Of a DNA stretch of 37,389 nt, positions 25,016 to 32,985 are shown in pieces; the first letter of the stretch is position 1; every line of letters begins with the position of its first letter. Both the position numbers and the translations under genes were made by a program. The DNA comes from Deltaproteobacteria bacterium (GTDB lineage Bacteria > Myxococcota_A > Polyangia > Polyangiales > Ga0077539). Where the stretch lies: the NCBI GenBank assembly GCA_947477565.1, contig CANJUR010000047.1, positions 1 through 37,389 of the forward strand, written 5' to 3'. The notes beneath the pieces were generated by a model. It was not told where the DNA came from, ran no database searches, and saw nothing but the letters and a program-made list of their open reading frames with translations.

Positions 25016-25615
25016 TCACACCGACCGCCGCCCCTCCATCGCGCGACCCAGGGTGATCGGGTCGGTGAACTCCAGGTCGCCCCCGTGCGGAACGCCGCTC
25101 GCGATGCGCGTAACCGTCACGCCCGCAGCATGGAAGCACTCCGCCAGGTAGAGCGCCGTCGCCTCGCCTTCGACCGTCGGCGGCGTCGCGAGAATCACCT
25201 CTTGTACGCCCTCCCGCGCCACCCTCTCGAGCAGCGGCTCGAGCGGAAACTCCCCGGGCCCGACGCCGCCCAGTGGGTCGAGCAGCGTGTGCAGGATGTG
25301 ATACCGACCCTGGAATACTCGCGCCCGCTCGACCGCGTCGGCGTCCATCGGTCGCGCAACCACGCACAAGATCTCTGCCGTCCGCCGCGGGTCGTCGCAG
25401 ATCGCGCAACGCACACGGCTGGTGTAGGCCCCGCACGACGCACACCGGCGCACCCGCTCGGACATCGTCGCGATGGCCCCCCCGAGGGCGCGGGCGTAGT
25501 CCGGGTCGGCCCCGAGTACGTGGTAGGCGATGCGTCGCGCGGACTTCTCGCCCACCCCTGGCAGCCGCGTGAGCAGCCGCACCAGAGCCTGGATCGGGTC
25601 GCCCTCGTCGTTCAC
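25016..25615 (-). CDS. recR: Recombination mediator protein RecR
   Basis: Part of the RecFOR pathway that loads RecA on gapped DNA. The 199-residue protein has the helix-hairpin-helix LTRLPGVGEKSARRIAYHVL (about 15-34), the zinc finger CASCGAYTSRVRCAIC (about 58-73) and the Toprim core ILCVVARP...YHILHTLLDPLGGVGP, ATPPTVEGEATALYL, RIASGVPHGGDLEFTD. This is the normal family length. The ATG overlaps the stop of ybaB by 4 bp, the classic ybaB-recR coupling. Confidence 0.98.
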   Translation of the reverse strand: MNDEGDPIQALVRLLTRLPGVGEKSARRIAYHVLGADPDYARALGGAIATMSERVRRCASCGAYTSRVRCAICDDPRRTAEILCVVARPMDADAVERARVFQGRYHILHTLLDPLGGVGPGEFPLEPLLERVAREGVQEVILATPPTVEGEATALYLAECFHAAGVTVTRIASGVPHGGDLEFTDPITLGRAMEGRRSV

Positions 25616-25938
25616 GTGATGCCTGGGATCTTCGCTCCCCCGGTGACCTTCGCGATCTCCTTGTCCATCTCCTCGGAGGCCTGTTGCAGCGCCACGTTGG
25701 CCGCGGCCACCGCCGCGTCGAGGGCCAGTTCGCGGTCGCTCTCGTAAAGTTCGGGGTCGATCTCGATGCGCACCAGCGAGCGCCCAAGGCTCGCCGTGAC
25801 CTTCACCTTGTCGTTCGCTCCGGTCGCGAAGACGGTGCGGTCTTTGTTGGCATCGCGAGTCTCCTCGACCCGGCGCTGCATCCGATTCGCCTGCTTCATG
25901 AGCTCACTGATACCGCCGCGAAACTGCATCTCTCTCAC
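25612..25938 (-). CDS. ybaB: YbaB/EbfC-family nucleoid-associated protein
   Basis: A 108-residue DNA-binding protein of the YbaB/EbfC family, which forms tweezer-like dimers and often travels with recR. It has the characteristic GGISELMKQANRMQRRVEE helix, GANDKVKVTASLG strand and C-terminal helix NVALQQASEEMDKEIAKVTG. The start may be ATG 25938 or the ATG three codons later. Translation is probably coupled to recR by a 4-bp overlap. dnaX, which often precedes this pair, is absent here; the gene upstream is a divergent Ser/Thr kinase. Confidence 0.95.
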   Translation of the reverse strand: MREMQFRGGISELMKQANRMQRRVEETRDANKDRTVFATGANDKVKVTASLGRSLVRIEIDPELYESDRELALDAAVAAANVALQQASEEMDKEIAKVTGGAKIPGIT

Positions 25939-26068
25939 CGTTCTTCCAGGCCCTTTAGGCCGGAGCGCGTGTCTTTACACCACCGCGCCGCAGCCCGCAC
26001 GGCCGTCGCGCGCCGGGGTCGTTGCGCACGCACACCGCGGCGCGGAGGTGGAGTAGCATCCGCGCGCA

Positions 26069-28690
26069 GTGAGCCCGTCGGACGACGCTGAAACCTCCGC
26101 CTCTTTGGTCATGGCACGTCGCGCGCCGGGGGCCGGGGACGTGCTCTCAGAGCGCTATCGACTCGTGCAGCGCATCGCTACCGGCGGCTCCGCGGAGGTC
26201 TTCGAGGCCGAGCACGCAGTGACCCGCCGACGGGTCGCGGTGAAGGTACTGCGCACGGACGTTCGAGGCGAACTGTCGAGCGTTGAGCGCTTCTTCCGCG
26301 AGGCCAGCGCATGCGCAGGCATCGACAGCGATCACATCGTCGCCGTGCTCGACTGCGACGTGGACAAGGCCACGGACGCGCCGTTCATCGTGATGGAGTT
26401 GCTGCACGGCAAAGACCTCTCGCGCTTCATCGCCGACACGCTGGCGCAGGGCACCCCGGTGCCGCCCTCGCTCGCGACAAACCTCCTCAAGCAGGTCGCC
26501 TCGGCCCTCGACAAGGTGCACGCGCACGGCATCGTGCACCGCGACCTGAAGCCCGCAAATCTGTTTTTGAGCTTCCCCAGTGATGGTCCGGCGAGAGTGA
26601 AGGTGCTCGATTTCGGCATCGCTCGCATCGCCGCCGACGGCGCCGCCTCCGGGGGCGGTCGCATCGGAACGCCGCTCTACATGTCCGCCGAGCAGCTCTC
26701 CGGCCACGACGAGATCACCCCCGCTGCGGACATCTGGTCCTTCGCGCTCATCGCGTATGAACTCCTCGTCGGCCACCCCTACTGGGAAGGCAACACTGCC
26801 ACGTCCCTGTTTGCGCGCATCCCCGATGCCTCCGCGCACCCGAAGCCCACGGAACTCGCGGCCCGCCATGGCGTGCACCTCCCGCGGGCCTTCGACTCCT
26901 GGCTTCTGCGCTGCATCGACCCCGATCCGTCCCGCCGTCCCAACACAGTCGGCGAGGCGCTCGGTGACCTCCTCCGGCTCTACGACCCGAAGGCGACGCA
27001 GCCGCCGACCCGGGCCGTCTCGCTGCCCGCGCGCCTCGCCCCGCGCGCCTCGCCCCGCGCGCCCGCGCCCTCCTCCGGGCGGCCACGGGTGGAGATCGCG
27101 CTGCCGGGGCGCTTGCTTTCGGAGTCCGTGACGCCCGGGCCCGTCGTTCACCATTCGACGGAAGAACGCGACGACGAGGAATTCGACGACCTCGCGGAAA
27201 CCGCCGACCTTCCGCGCGGGCTGCTCAACCCGCCTACCCCGCTCGCCGTCCCTCCGTCCGCGTCCGAAGCCCGAACCCGCCAGATGGCTCCGATTGTCAC
27301 CGCGCGCGACGGCGACGACCGACGCGTCACCGTCTCGATGGTTCCCGATGTGGCCAACCTGTTCGGCCCGGCCCTCCGTAGCGAAGCCCCCGCCGACGAA
27401 CGCGTGACCGCCGAAGTCCGGGTGCTTCATCTCCCCTCCAGCGCCGCGCCGCGTGAGCGCTTCCTCTCTCCCGACCCTGCTCCCGAGAGCGCCTCCGACG
27501 AGCCCGCGGACACCCTCGGGGCCAACATCGACGCCGCGATGGAATCCCCCGCAGCCACCCAGCGCATCCGTCGCATCCCTCGCTCCGTCGAGCTCGCATC
27601 GACCGCGCTCCTCCCGGTTCACGCGCCCGTGGCGGCCGCGGTGGGCGTGAAACCCACCATGCTTTTTGCCGCCGCCGCGGTCACCCTCGGCCTCGCCGGC
27701 GCCGCTGGCTGGGTGCTCTTCCGCGACCGCGGACCGCGCGCCCATGACGCCTCCGCGGACGGCGTCTGGCGAAGCCCGAGCGCCTTCGAGAGCGCCTCCC
27801 TCGCGGCCAGCACCGCCACCTGGGCCTCCGCGCTGCGCGCCCTGACCGAAGGCGTCGCGCACCCGTCCGGCGCCGACACCGCTCGCGCCCTCCGCGCTTT
27901 GCTCGAAGCCCACCGCGTCGGTGTCGCGCTCCCGCCCGACCGTCAAGTCGCACTGCTCGTAGCGCTCGATCGCTTTCGCACGCCCCGCGGGTGGGCCGCC
28001 GCCGACCGTGCCACGGCAGACGCCGAGTCCACTGCTGCCGCCACGCTCGCCTACGCCTCGATGGCGGAGATCACCCAGGCCGACACCGCGCGGGTTCGCG
28101 TGGCGGTGGCTCGCGATGCGCTCGTCGCCATGCAGCAATCCGACGGTTCGTTCGATGCCGGGGGCGACATCGTGGCGTCCCCGCTGCGCGCGACCGCGAT
28201 GGCGGTCGAAGCCCTGCTCGCGGCGGAGGCATCGTTGCGCTCGTCGCCACCGGAGGCGGTCGCCGCTCGCCGCCGTGCTGTGCATTTCCTTCGTGAAGCT
28301 CTGCAGCGCGCCGATCACCTCGTGTGGACCGCGCCCCCCGCGCTCGACCTCGCCGTCGCCGCGCTCTGGTCCGCCCGCGAGCAAGCGCATGAAACCGACT
28401 CCGCAGACGCGATCATCGCCGCGCGCTACGTCGATCACCTCGGGGAGCGTTGCCCTGACCACCAGTGCGCCGTGTTGCCTGCGCTCGCGGTCGCACCGTG
28501 GATTCCGACTTCGCTGGCCACCGCCGCGCGGCTTCTACGCCACCCGGCGACGCTGCCGACGTCGTCGTTGCGTGCGCTCTCGGCGTTGATGCGCGCGGGC
28601 ATCGCCGCGGCGGATCGCGATCGGGCGTACGGCGGTGATCTCCGCTGGCACGCCGCTGCGCTCGTCGCCGTGAGCGAACTGCAGCGCTGA
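26069..28690 (+). CDS. Transmembrane Ser/Thr protein kinase with large extracytoplasmic domain
   Basis: An 873-residue receptor-like kinase. The kinase domain (about 30-305) has glycine loop ATGGSAEV, catalytic Lys 59 (VAVKV), HRDLKPAN (157-164), DFG (181-183) and GTPLYMSAEQL (200-210). A long Pro/Ala/Asp-rich juxtamembrane region follows, then one TM helix (about 531-551). The extracytoplasmic part of about 320 residues is helical, with MQQSDGSFDAGGDIVASPLR resembling the QxxDGSW-type repeats of alpha/alpha-toroid enzymes such as prenyltransferases and cyclases, but without catalytic motifs. It may be a ligand-binding sensor (inference). GTG at 26069 is used; ATG 26111 is possible. It diverges from ybaB-recR. 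Confidence 0.93.
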   Translation: MSPSDDAETSASLVMARRAPGAGDVLSERYRLVQRIATGGSAEVFEAEHAVTRRRVAVKVLRTDVRGELSSVERFFREASACAGIDSDHIVAVLDCDVDKATDAPFIVMELLHGKDLSRFIADTLAQGTPVPPSLATNLLKQVASALDKVHAHGIVHRDLKPANLFLSFPSDGPARVKVLDFGIARIAADGAASGGGRIGTPLYMSAEQLSGHDEITPAADIWSFALIAYELLVGHPYWEGNTATSLFARIPDASAHPKPTELAARHGVHLPRAFDSWLLRCIDPDPSRRPNTVGEALGDLLRLYDPKATQPPTRAVSLPARLAPRASPRAPAPSSGRPRVEIALPGRLLSESVTPGPVVHHSTEERDDEEFDDLAETADLPRGLLNPPTPLAVPPSASEARTRQMAPIVTARDGDDRRVTVSMVPDVANLFGPALRSEAPADERVTAEVRVLHLPSSAAPRERFLSPDPAPESASDEPADTLGANIDAAMESPAATQRIRRIPRSVELASTALLPVHAPVAAAVGVKPTMLFAAAAVTLGLAGAAGWVLFRDRGPRAHDASADGVWRSPSAFESASLAASTATWASALRALTEGVAHPSGADTARALRALLEAHRVGVALPPDRQVALLVALDRFRTPRGWAAADRATADAESTAAATLAYASMAEITQADTARVRVAVARDALVAMQQSDGSFDAGGDIVASPLRATAMAVEALLAAEASLRSSPPEAVAARRRAVHFLREALQRADHLVWTAPPALDLAVAALWSAREQAHETDSADAIIAARYVDHLGERCPDHQCAVLPALAVAPWIPTSLATAARLLRHPATLPTSSLRALSALMRAGIAAADRDRAYGGDLRWHAAALVAVSELQR

Positions 28691-28748
28691 GCCGCCGCGG
28701 TCGTCAGGCCTGCGGTTGGGGAGTGCGATGATTCGAAGGGGATCGGAA

Positions 28749-28782
28749 CCCCGGCGCGCGCCACGTGGTCGCTACGCCGGGG
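28749..28782. terminator. Possible bidirectional hairpin terminator
   Basis: CCCCGGCG (28749-28756) and CGCCGGGG (28775-28782) form a perfect 8-bp GC stem with an 18-nt loop that contains the palindrome CCACGTGG. It lies in the 107-bp gap between two convergent genes. There is no T-tract. Confidence 0.45.
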
Positions 28783-28797
28783 AGCCGTTGGGGAGAA

Positions 28798-31700
28798 TCA
28801 GGGGCGGGTAATGTTGACCGCGTACGCGCCGGCGCCGGAGAGGCAGCCATCGACGTAGAGAGCGTGCAGACCAGCGCCCGCGGGGATGGCAGAGTTGATC
28901 GATGAGCGAACGCCGCAGAAGATGCCGACCGCGCCGCCGGCGTCGTCGTTGCAGGTGCTGACCGCGGTACGACCCGCGCTGCGCTGCTCAAGCTCGGTGT
29001 CCCAGTTCGCGCGGAAGCAGGTGCTCGCCGTGAAGGTGCCGCCCGTGGCCGCGCCGCAGGTGTACCAGTAGTACGTGTTCTCCGGCCCGCCGGAGCAGCA
29101 GGAGGCCGAGGTGATGCGGCCGGTGCCCGAGGTGGTGCCGGCGAGCGAGCGCGTGCCTGCGGCGAGCGCCGCGAGCGGGCCGTTGCCCACCGGGAGGTGG
29201 TGGAAGCGGATGCTTGCCGCGCCCGCCGAGCAGCCCGAGAGCACCAGGTAGTAGGTGCCCGCGTCGAGGCGGACCATCACCTGCGACTGGAGCGAGGTGC
29301 TGCAGCCCGAGAGGCCGTTGTCGTCGTTGCAGGCCAGGCCGTCGGCCAGGCCCGTCGCCGTGATGGTGGTGCCGGTGCTGCCCTGGAAGAAGAGCGAGGT
29401 GTCCCAGGCTGCGCCGATGGTGTCCGCGTAGACGACCTCCGGAGCGGTCAGCACGAAGCGGTAGAAGACGTCGTTGCCCGTGGAGCAGCCGCAGGCCGAC
29501 GTGGCCGTCTCGTGGCGGGCGTTGGTGGTGTTTGCCGCGAGAATCGACGCCGGGCGGGTGATGTCGATGAGCGTGGCAGTCGCGCGGGTGTCGTTCGTGG
29601 GCGGGGTCACGCAGGCGCCGGCGCGGCAGAAGGTTCCGGTCGCGCACTGACGGTTGCAGCCGCCGCAGTGGTTGCTGTCGGTCTGCGGATCAATGCAGGT
29701 GCCGCAGTAGCTCTGGCCCGTGGCGCAGGTGCCGACGCCGACGCGGACCTGGTACGCGCCGGCCGAGCAGCCGTCCGCGATGACCGTGTGGAGACCGGCG
29801 CCCGCGGGGAGCGTCGAGGTGAGGGTCGAGCGCGCGCCACACACGAAGCCCGTGTCGTCGTTGCACACGTTGGCACCGGCGGTGCGGCCGGGGCTGCGCT
29901 GCTCGATCTCGTTGTCGATGGTGGTCGTGGTGCCGCAGGACGACGCGTAGAACGTCGCGGCGGTGGCGCTCGGGCAGGTGATCCACCAGTACGAGTTGTC
30001 CGGGCCGCCCGTGCAACTGCAGGTGGCGCTGGTGCTGGTGCCGGTGCCCGCGGTGGTGCCCGAGAGGGTCTGCACGGTGCTGGTCGGGTTGAGCTGCACC
30101 GACGGGCCGTTGCCCGCGGCGGTGTGCTGGAAGCGGATCATCGCCGCGCCCGCGGAGCAGCCCGAGAGCACCAGGTAGTAGGTGCCCGGAGCGAGGCGCG
30201 CGAGGATCTGGCTCGCGCGACCCGCGGAGCCGCCGCCGCAGAACCCGAGGTCGTCGTCGCAGGCGCGGCCGTTGGTCGTGCCGGCGTCGGTGATGCTCGC
30301 GCCCGTGGAGTTCTGGAGGAAGAGCGAGGTGTCCCAGGTGGTGCCGATGGTGTCGGCGTAGATGATCTCCGGCGACGTCAGCACGAAGCGGAAGAACACG
30401 TCCTGACCGGAGGTGCAGGAGCACGCGGCGGTGGTGTCATTGGCCGCGTTGGTGGTGTCCGCGGCGAGCGTCTGGCTCGGCATCGTGAGGTTGATGAGCG
30501 TCGCGGTGGCGCGCACGTCGTTGGCCGGGGCGGTGCCGCTGCGGCAGGTGCCGGCGGTGCAGATCTGGCCGGTGGTGCAGGCGGTGCCGCAGCGGCCGCA
30601 GTTCGCGCGGTCGGTCTGGAAGTTGGCGCAGCGGGCCGTCGCTCCGGTGCCGCAGAGGCTCTGGCCGGTCGGGCAGGCGCAGGCGCCCGCGGTGCAGGTC
30701 TGGCCGCGTGCGCACACCGTGCCGCAGCGACCGCAGTTGGCGGTGCTGGTCTGCACGCTGACGCAGGTGGTGCCGCAGAGGGTCTGGCCCGTGGGGCAGC
30801 CGCAGGCGCCCGCGGTGCAGGTGGTGCCGCCCGCGCAGGTGTTGCCACAGGTGCCGCAGTTGGTGGCGCTGGTCGTGGTGTTCACGCAGGTCGCGCCGCA
30901 GAGGGTCTGGCCCATCGGGCAGGTGATGCCGCATGCGCCGGCGGTGCAGGTCTGGCCGGTCGGGCAGGTGCGACCGCACGAGCCGCAGTTGGCGCCGCTG
31001 GTCTGGGTGTTGACACAGGTGGTGCCGCAGAGGGTCTGGCCCGCGGCGCAGGTGCAGACGCCCGTCGTGCAGGTCTGGCCCGCCGGGCATGAGCGTTCGC
31101 ATGCGCCGCAGTTAAGTCCGCTCGTCTGGAGGTCTACGCAGGCGGTGCCGCAGCGGGTCTGGCCCGTGGGGCACGCCATGACGTCCGTGGCGCATGCGCC
31201 GGTGCGGCAGACCTGGCCGGCGGTGCATGCCGTGCCGCACGCGCCGCAGTTGGTGTCATCGGTCTGCGTGTTGACACAGGTGCCGCTGCAGCGGATCTGG
31301 CCCGTCGGGCAGGTGGTGCCGTCGATGCAGGCGCTTGCGGTGCAGGCCTGGCCTGCAGAACACGACCGGCCGCAGATTCCACAGTTGGTGGCGTCGGTGG
31401 TGGTGTTGACGCAGGTGCCTGAGCAGTCGGTCTGGCCCGTGGGGCAGGTGCGCGCGGCGCAGACGCCCGCGGTGCAGGTCTGGCCCGTGGGGCAGGCGTT
31501 GCCGCAGGTGCCGCAGTTGCTGATGTCCGTCTGGGCATCGACGCAGGTACCGGCGCAGGCGGTCTGCCCGCTCGGGCAGGTTGTCACTGCGGTGCAGGCG
31601 CCGGCAGTGCAGGCCTGGCCCGCGCTGCAGGCTCTCCCGCAGGAGCCGCAGTTGGTGGCGTCGGTCTGCGTGTCGATGCAGGCGCCGCCACAGCTGGTCT

Positions 31701-32031
31701 GGCCGCTCGGACAGGTCATCGGGGTGGTGCAGGTTCCGGCGACGCAGGTCTGGTCGGCGGTGCAGGCGTTGCCGCAGGTGCCGCAGTTGGCGGCGCTGGT
31801 GGTGGTATCGACGCAAGCGCCGGCGCAGGCGCTCTGGCCCGCGGCGCATTCGCCCGCGTCAGGAACGCTTCCAACGTCCTTCGGGAAGCCGACGTCTTCG
31901 ATCGGGTTGCCGAAGTCGGTCTGGACGAAGCCCGCGTCTTCCGGCGGCACCTCCACGATGGGCGGCTCGCTGTTACAGCCTGTGCCAAGGGCCAGCGCGC
32001 ACGCCAGCCACCAGTTAGTCTTTCGAAACAT
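28798..32031 (-). CDS. Large Cys-rich lipoprotein with eleven repeat modules and duplicated PPC-like domains
   Basis: A 1077-residue predicted lipoprotein (MFRKTNWWLACALALGTGC). After a short acidic linker come ten Cys-rich modules of about 43 residues with the pattern CPxGQTxCxxxCVxTxTxxxNCGxCGxxCxxGQxCxxGxC. A beta-rich block of about 260 residues follows (NDVRATATLINLT...DVFFRFVL...GTYYLVLSGCSAGAAMIRF). Then comes an eleventh Cys module and a second copy of the same block (NDTRATATLIDIT...GTYYLVLSGCSAG). The blocks resemble bacterial pre-peptidase C-terminal or adhesin-like beta sandwiches. Likely a disulphide-rod surface protein, possibly an adhesin. ATG at 32031 has GAGGAG upstream (about 11 nt). 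Confidence 0.88.
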   Translation of the reverse strand: MFRKTNWWLACALALGTGCNSEPPIVEVPPEDAGFVQTDFGNPIEDVGFPKDVGSVPDAGECAAGQSACAGACVDTTTSAANCGTCGNACTADQTCVAGTCTTPMTCPSGQTSCGGACIDTQTDATNCGSCGRACSAGQACTAGACTAVTTCPSGQTACAGTCVDAQTDISNCGTCGNACPTGQTCTAGVCAARTCPTGQTDCSGTCVNTTTDATNCGICGRSCSAGQACTASACIDGTTCPTGQIRCSGTCVNTQTDDTNCGACGTACTAGQVCRTGACATDVMACPTGQTRCGTACVDLQTSGLNCGACERSCPAGQTCTTGVCTCAAGQTLCGTTCVNTQTSGANCGSCGRTCPTGQTCTAGACGITCPMGQTLCGATCVNTTTSATNCGTCGNTCAGGTTCTAGACGCPTGQTLCGTTCVSVQTSTANCGRCGTVCARGQTCTAGACACPTGQSLCGTGATARCANFQTDRANCGRCGTACTTGQICTAGTCRSGTAPANDVRATATLINLTMPSQTLAADTTNAANDTTAACSCTSGQDVFFRFVLTSPEIIYADTIGTTWDTSLFLQNSTGASITDAGTTNGRACDDDLGFCGGGSAGRASQILARLAPGTYYLVLSGCSAGAAMIRFQHTAAGNGPSVQLNPTSTVQTLSGTTAGTGTSTSATCSCTGGPDNSYWWITCPSATAATFYASSCGTTTTIDNEIEQRSPGRTAGANVCNDDTGFVCGARSTLTSTLPAGAGLHTVIADGCSAGAYQVRVGVGTCATGQSYCGTCIDPQTDSNHCGGCNRQCATGTFCRAGACVTPPTNDTRATATLIDITRPASILAANTTNARHETATSACGCSTGNDVFYRFVLTAPEVVYADTIGAAWDTSLFFQGSTGTTITATGLADGLACNDDNGLSGCSTSLQSQVMVRLDAGTYYLVLSGCSAGAASIRFHHLPVGNGPLAALAAGTRSLAGTTSGTGRITSASCCSGGPENTYYWYTCGAATGGTFTASTCFRANWDTELEQRSAGRTAVSTCNDDAGGAVGIFCGVRSSINSAIPAGAGLHALYVDGCLSGAGAYAVNITRP

Positions 32032-32359
32032 AGCCAATTGATCTCCTCGGGTTGCCCCGCGAGTGACGTTCACCGCGGGAGAAAGCCTCGGACGTCCCTC
32101 CCGGGGGAAGCGCAGGAAACCCTGCAATTCCCAGACAAGGCGCCACTCCATCGCACACATCCCATGATTTCGGTGTCCACGGAAGAACCCGGCCGGGGGG
32201 ATATCAAGGCACTGGTCCTGCAATCGGCCACTCCCGTAGCCCGACGGGCTGAAGCCTGATGGTTGACGTCATCTTCGGGGTTTGAGCCGCGCGTCCCCCC
32301 CCCCTCCGGCCTGGTATTGCGGAGCTCTTCCCGTGATGGGAAGCGAAGCAGCCATAGCC

Positions 32360-32430
32360 TGCTCACCCGTCCGACGACCGTGCTCACCCGTCCGACGACC
32401 CTGCTCACCCGTCCGACGACCCTGCTCACC
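32360..32430. repeat. 21-bp tandem array, 3.4 units
   Basis: Units begin TGCTCACCCGTCCGACGACC and are one base longer; the first ends in G, the next two in C, then a partial TGCTCACC. The arrays at 7.3 kb and 32.52 kb have the same period but different sequence. Confidence 0.93.
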
Positions 32431-32517
32431 GCTCATTTTCCGGGGTTTTTGCAATGAGGCCGTCCGTGCGCGGCGCCGACCTCGCACGCAAACCCCTTGA
32501 TTTCGGCCGTTGCGGCC

Positions 32518-32580
32518 GTTGAGCAGGGTGTCCCCGGCGTTGAGCAGGGTGTCCCCGGCGTTGAGCAGGGTCGCCGGGCC
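32518..32580. repeat. 21-bp tandem array, about 3 units
   Basis: Units of GTTGAGCAGGGTGTCCCCGG plus one base; the third unit is diverged (GTTGAGCAGGGTCGCCGGGC). The string TGAGCAGGGT matches the reverse complement of ACCCTGCTCA in the 32.36-kb array, so the two arrays are partly inverted with respect to each other about 90 bp apart. Confidence 0.9.
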
Positions 32581-32624
32581 GATGAACAGGCAGCGGGCGG
32601 AGGGGGGGTAGAGGCGTCAGCCGA

Positions 32625-32707
32625 ACTTCGTTGGGCCCGTTCATACGGGGTACGAGCGGCGCGGCTGGGGTGGGTCGCGTCCCGCGCCGGCACCCGCAGG
32701 CTAGCGA
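32625..32707 (+). repeat. Dispersed intergenic repeat module, copy C (compact)
   Basis: Starts ACTTCGTTGGG, passes TTCAT...GGGGTACGAGC and ends CTGGGGTGGGTCGCGTCCCG then CGCCGGCACCCGCAGGCTAG. It is collinear with copy B (7271-7539) but lacks the internal tandem array. Together with copy A this defines the module ends. Confidence 0.75.
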
Positions 32708-32985
32708 ACACATCGACATGAATTACGGCCGAATCGTGAGATGTGTCCCGAAGTGAACCCTCCTGGGAGAGGGGGTTGGAGGTGAGGTCTCGCGGGACGG
32801 ATACGGCTTTACGGACCAAACCAACCCGCCCGCAGCGCGAGGCGCCTCATCCGACCAATCCCGCGGATGCCAACCCGCACGCCCATGGACCCGATGACCT
32901 TCGATCGCCGCGGAAAGGCATGAGCTTCTGTCGGCTCCCGTTCGGGTGATGATCCGCTGGTCAGGCTGCGGGGCGGGGAGATAGC

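Larger units (their letters stand above)
32032..32985. other. Repeat-rich intergenic region
   Basis: About 950 bp between divergent genes with no supportable protein-coding gene. It contains a 10-C homopolymer (32295-32304), two 21-bp tandem arrays and copy C of the dispersed module. It also carries the promoter regions of the giant Cys-rich lipoprotein and the VanY-like gene. The stretch near 32760-32790 (GGGAGAGGGGGTTGGAGGTG) is a common intergenic-type GA-rich sequence. Confidence 0.7.

Noticed and set aside
29197..32041. Long plus-strand frames opposite the giant Cys-rich lipoprotein
   Set aside because: They are repetitive Val/Gln/Pro- or Ala/Gly/Arg-rich mirror translations of the Cys module DNA, with no independent signal of coding.
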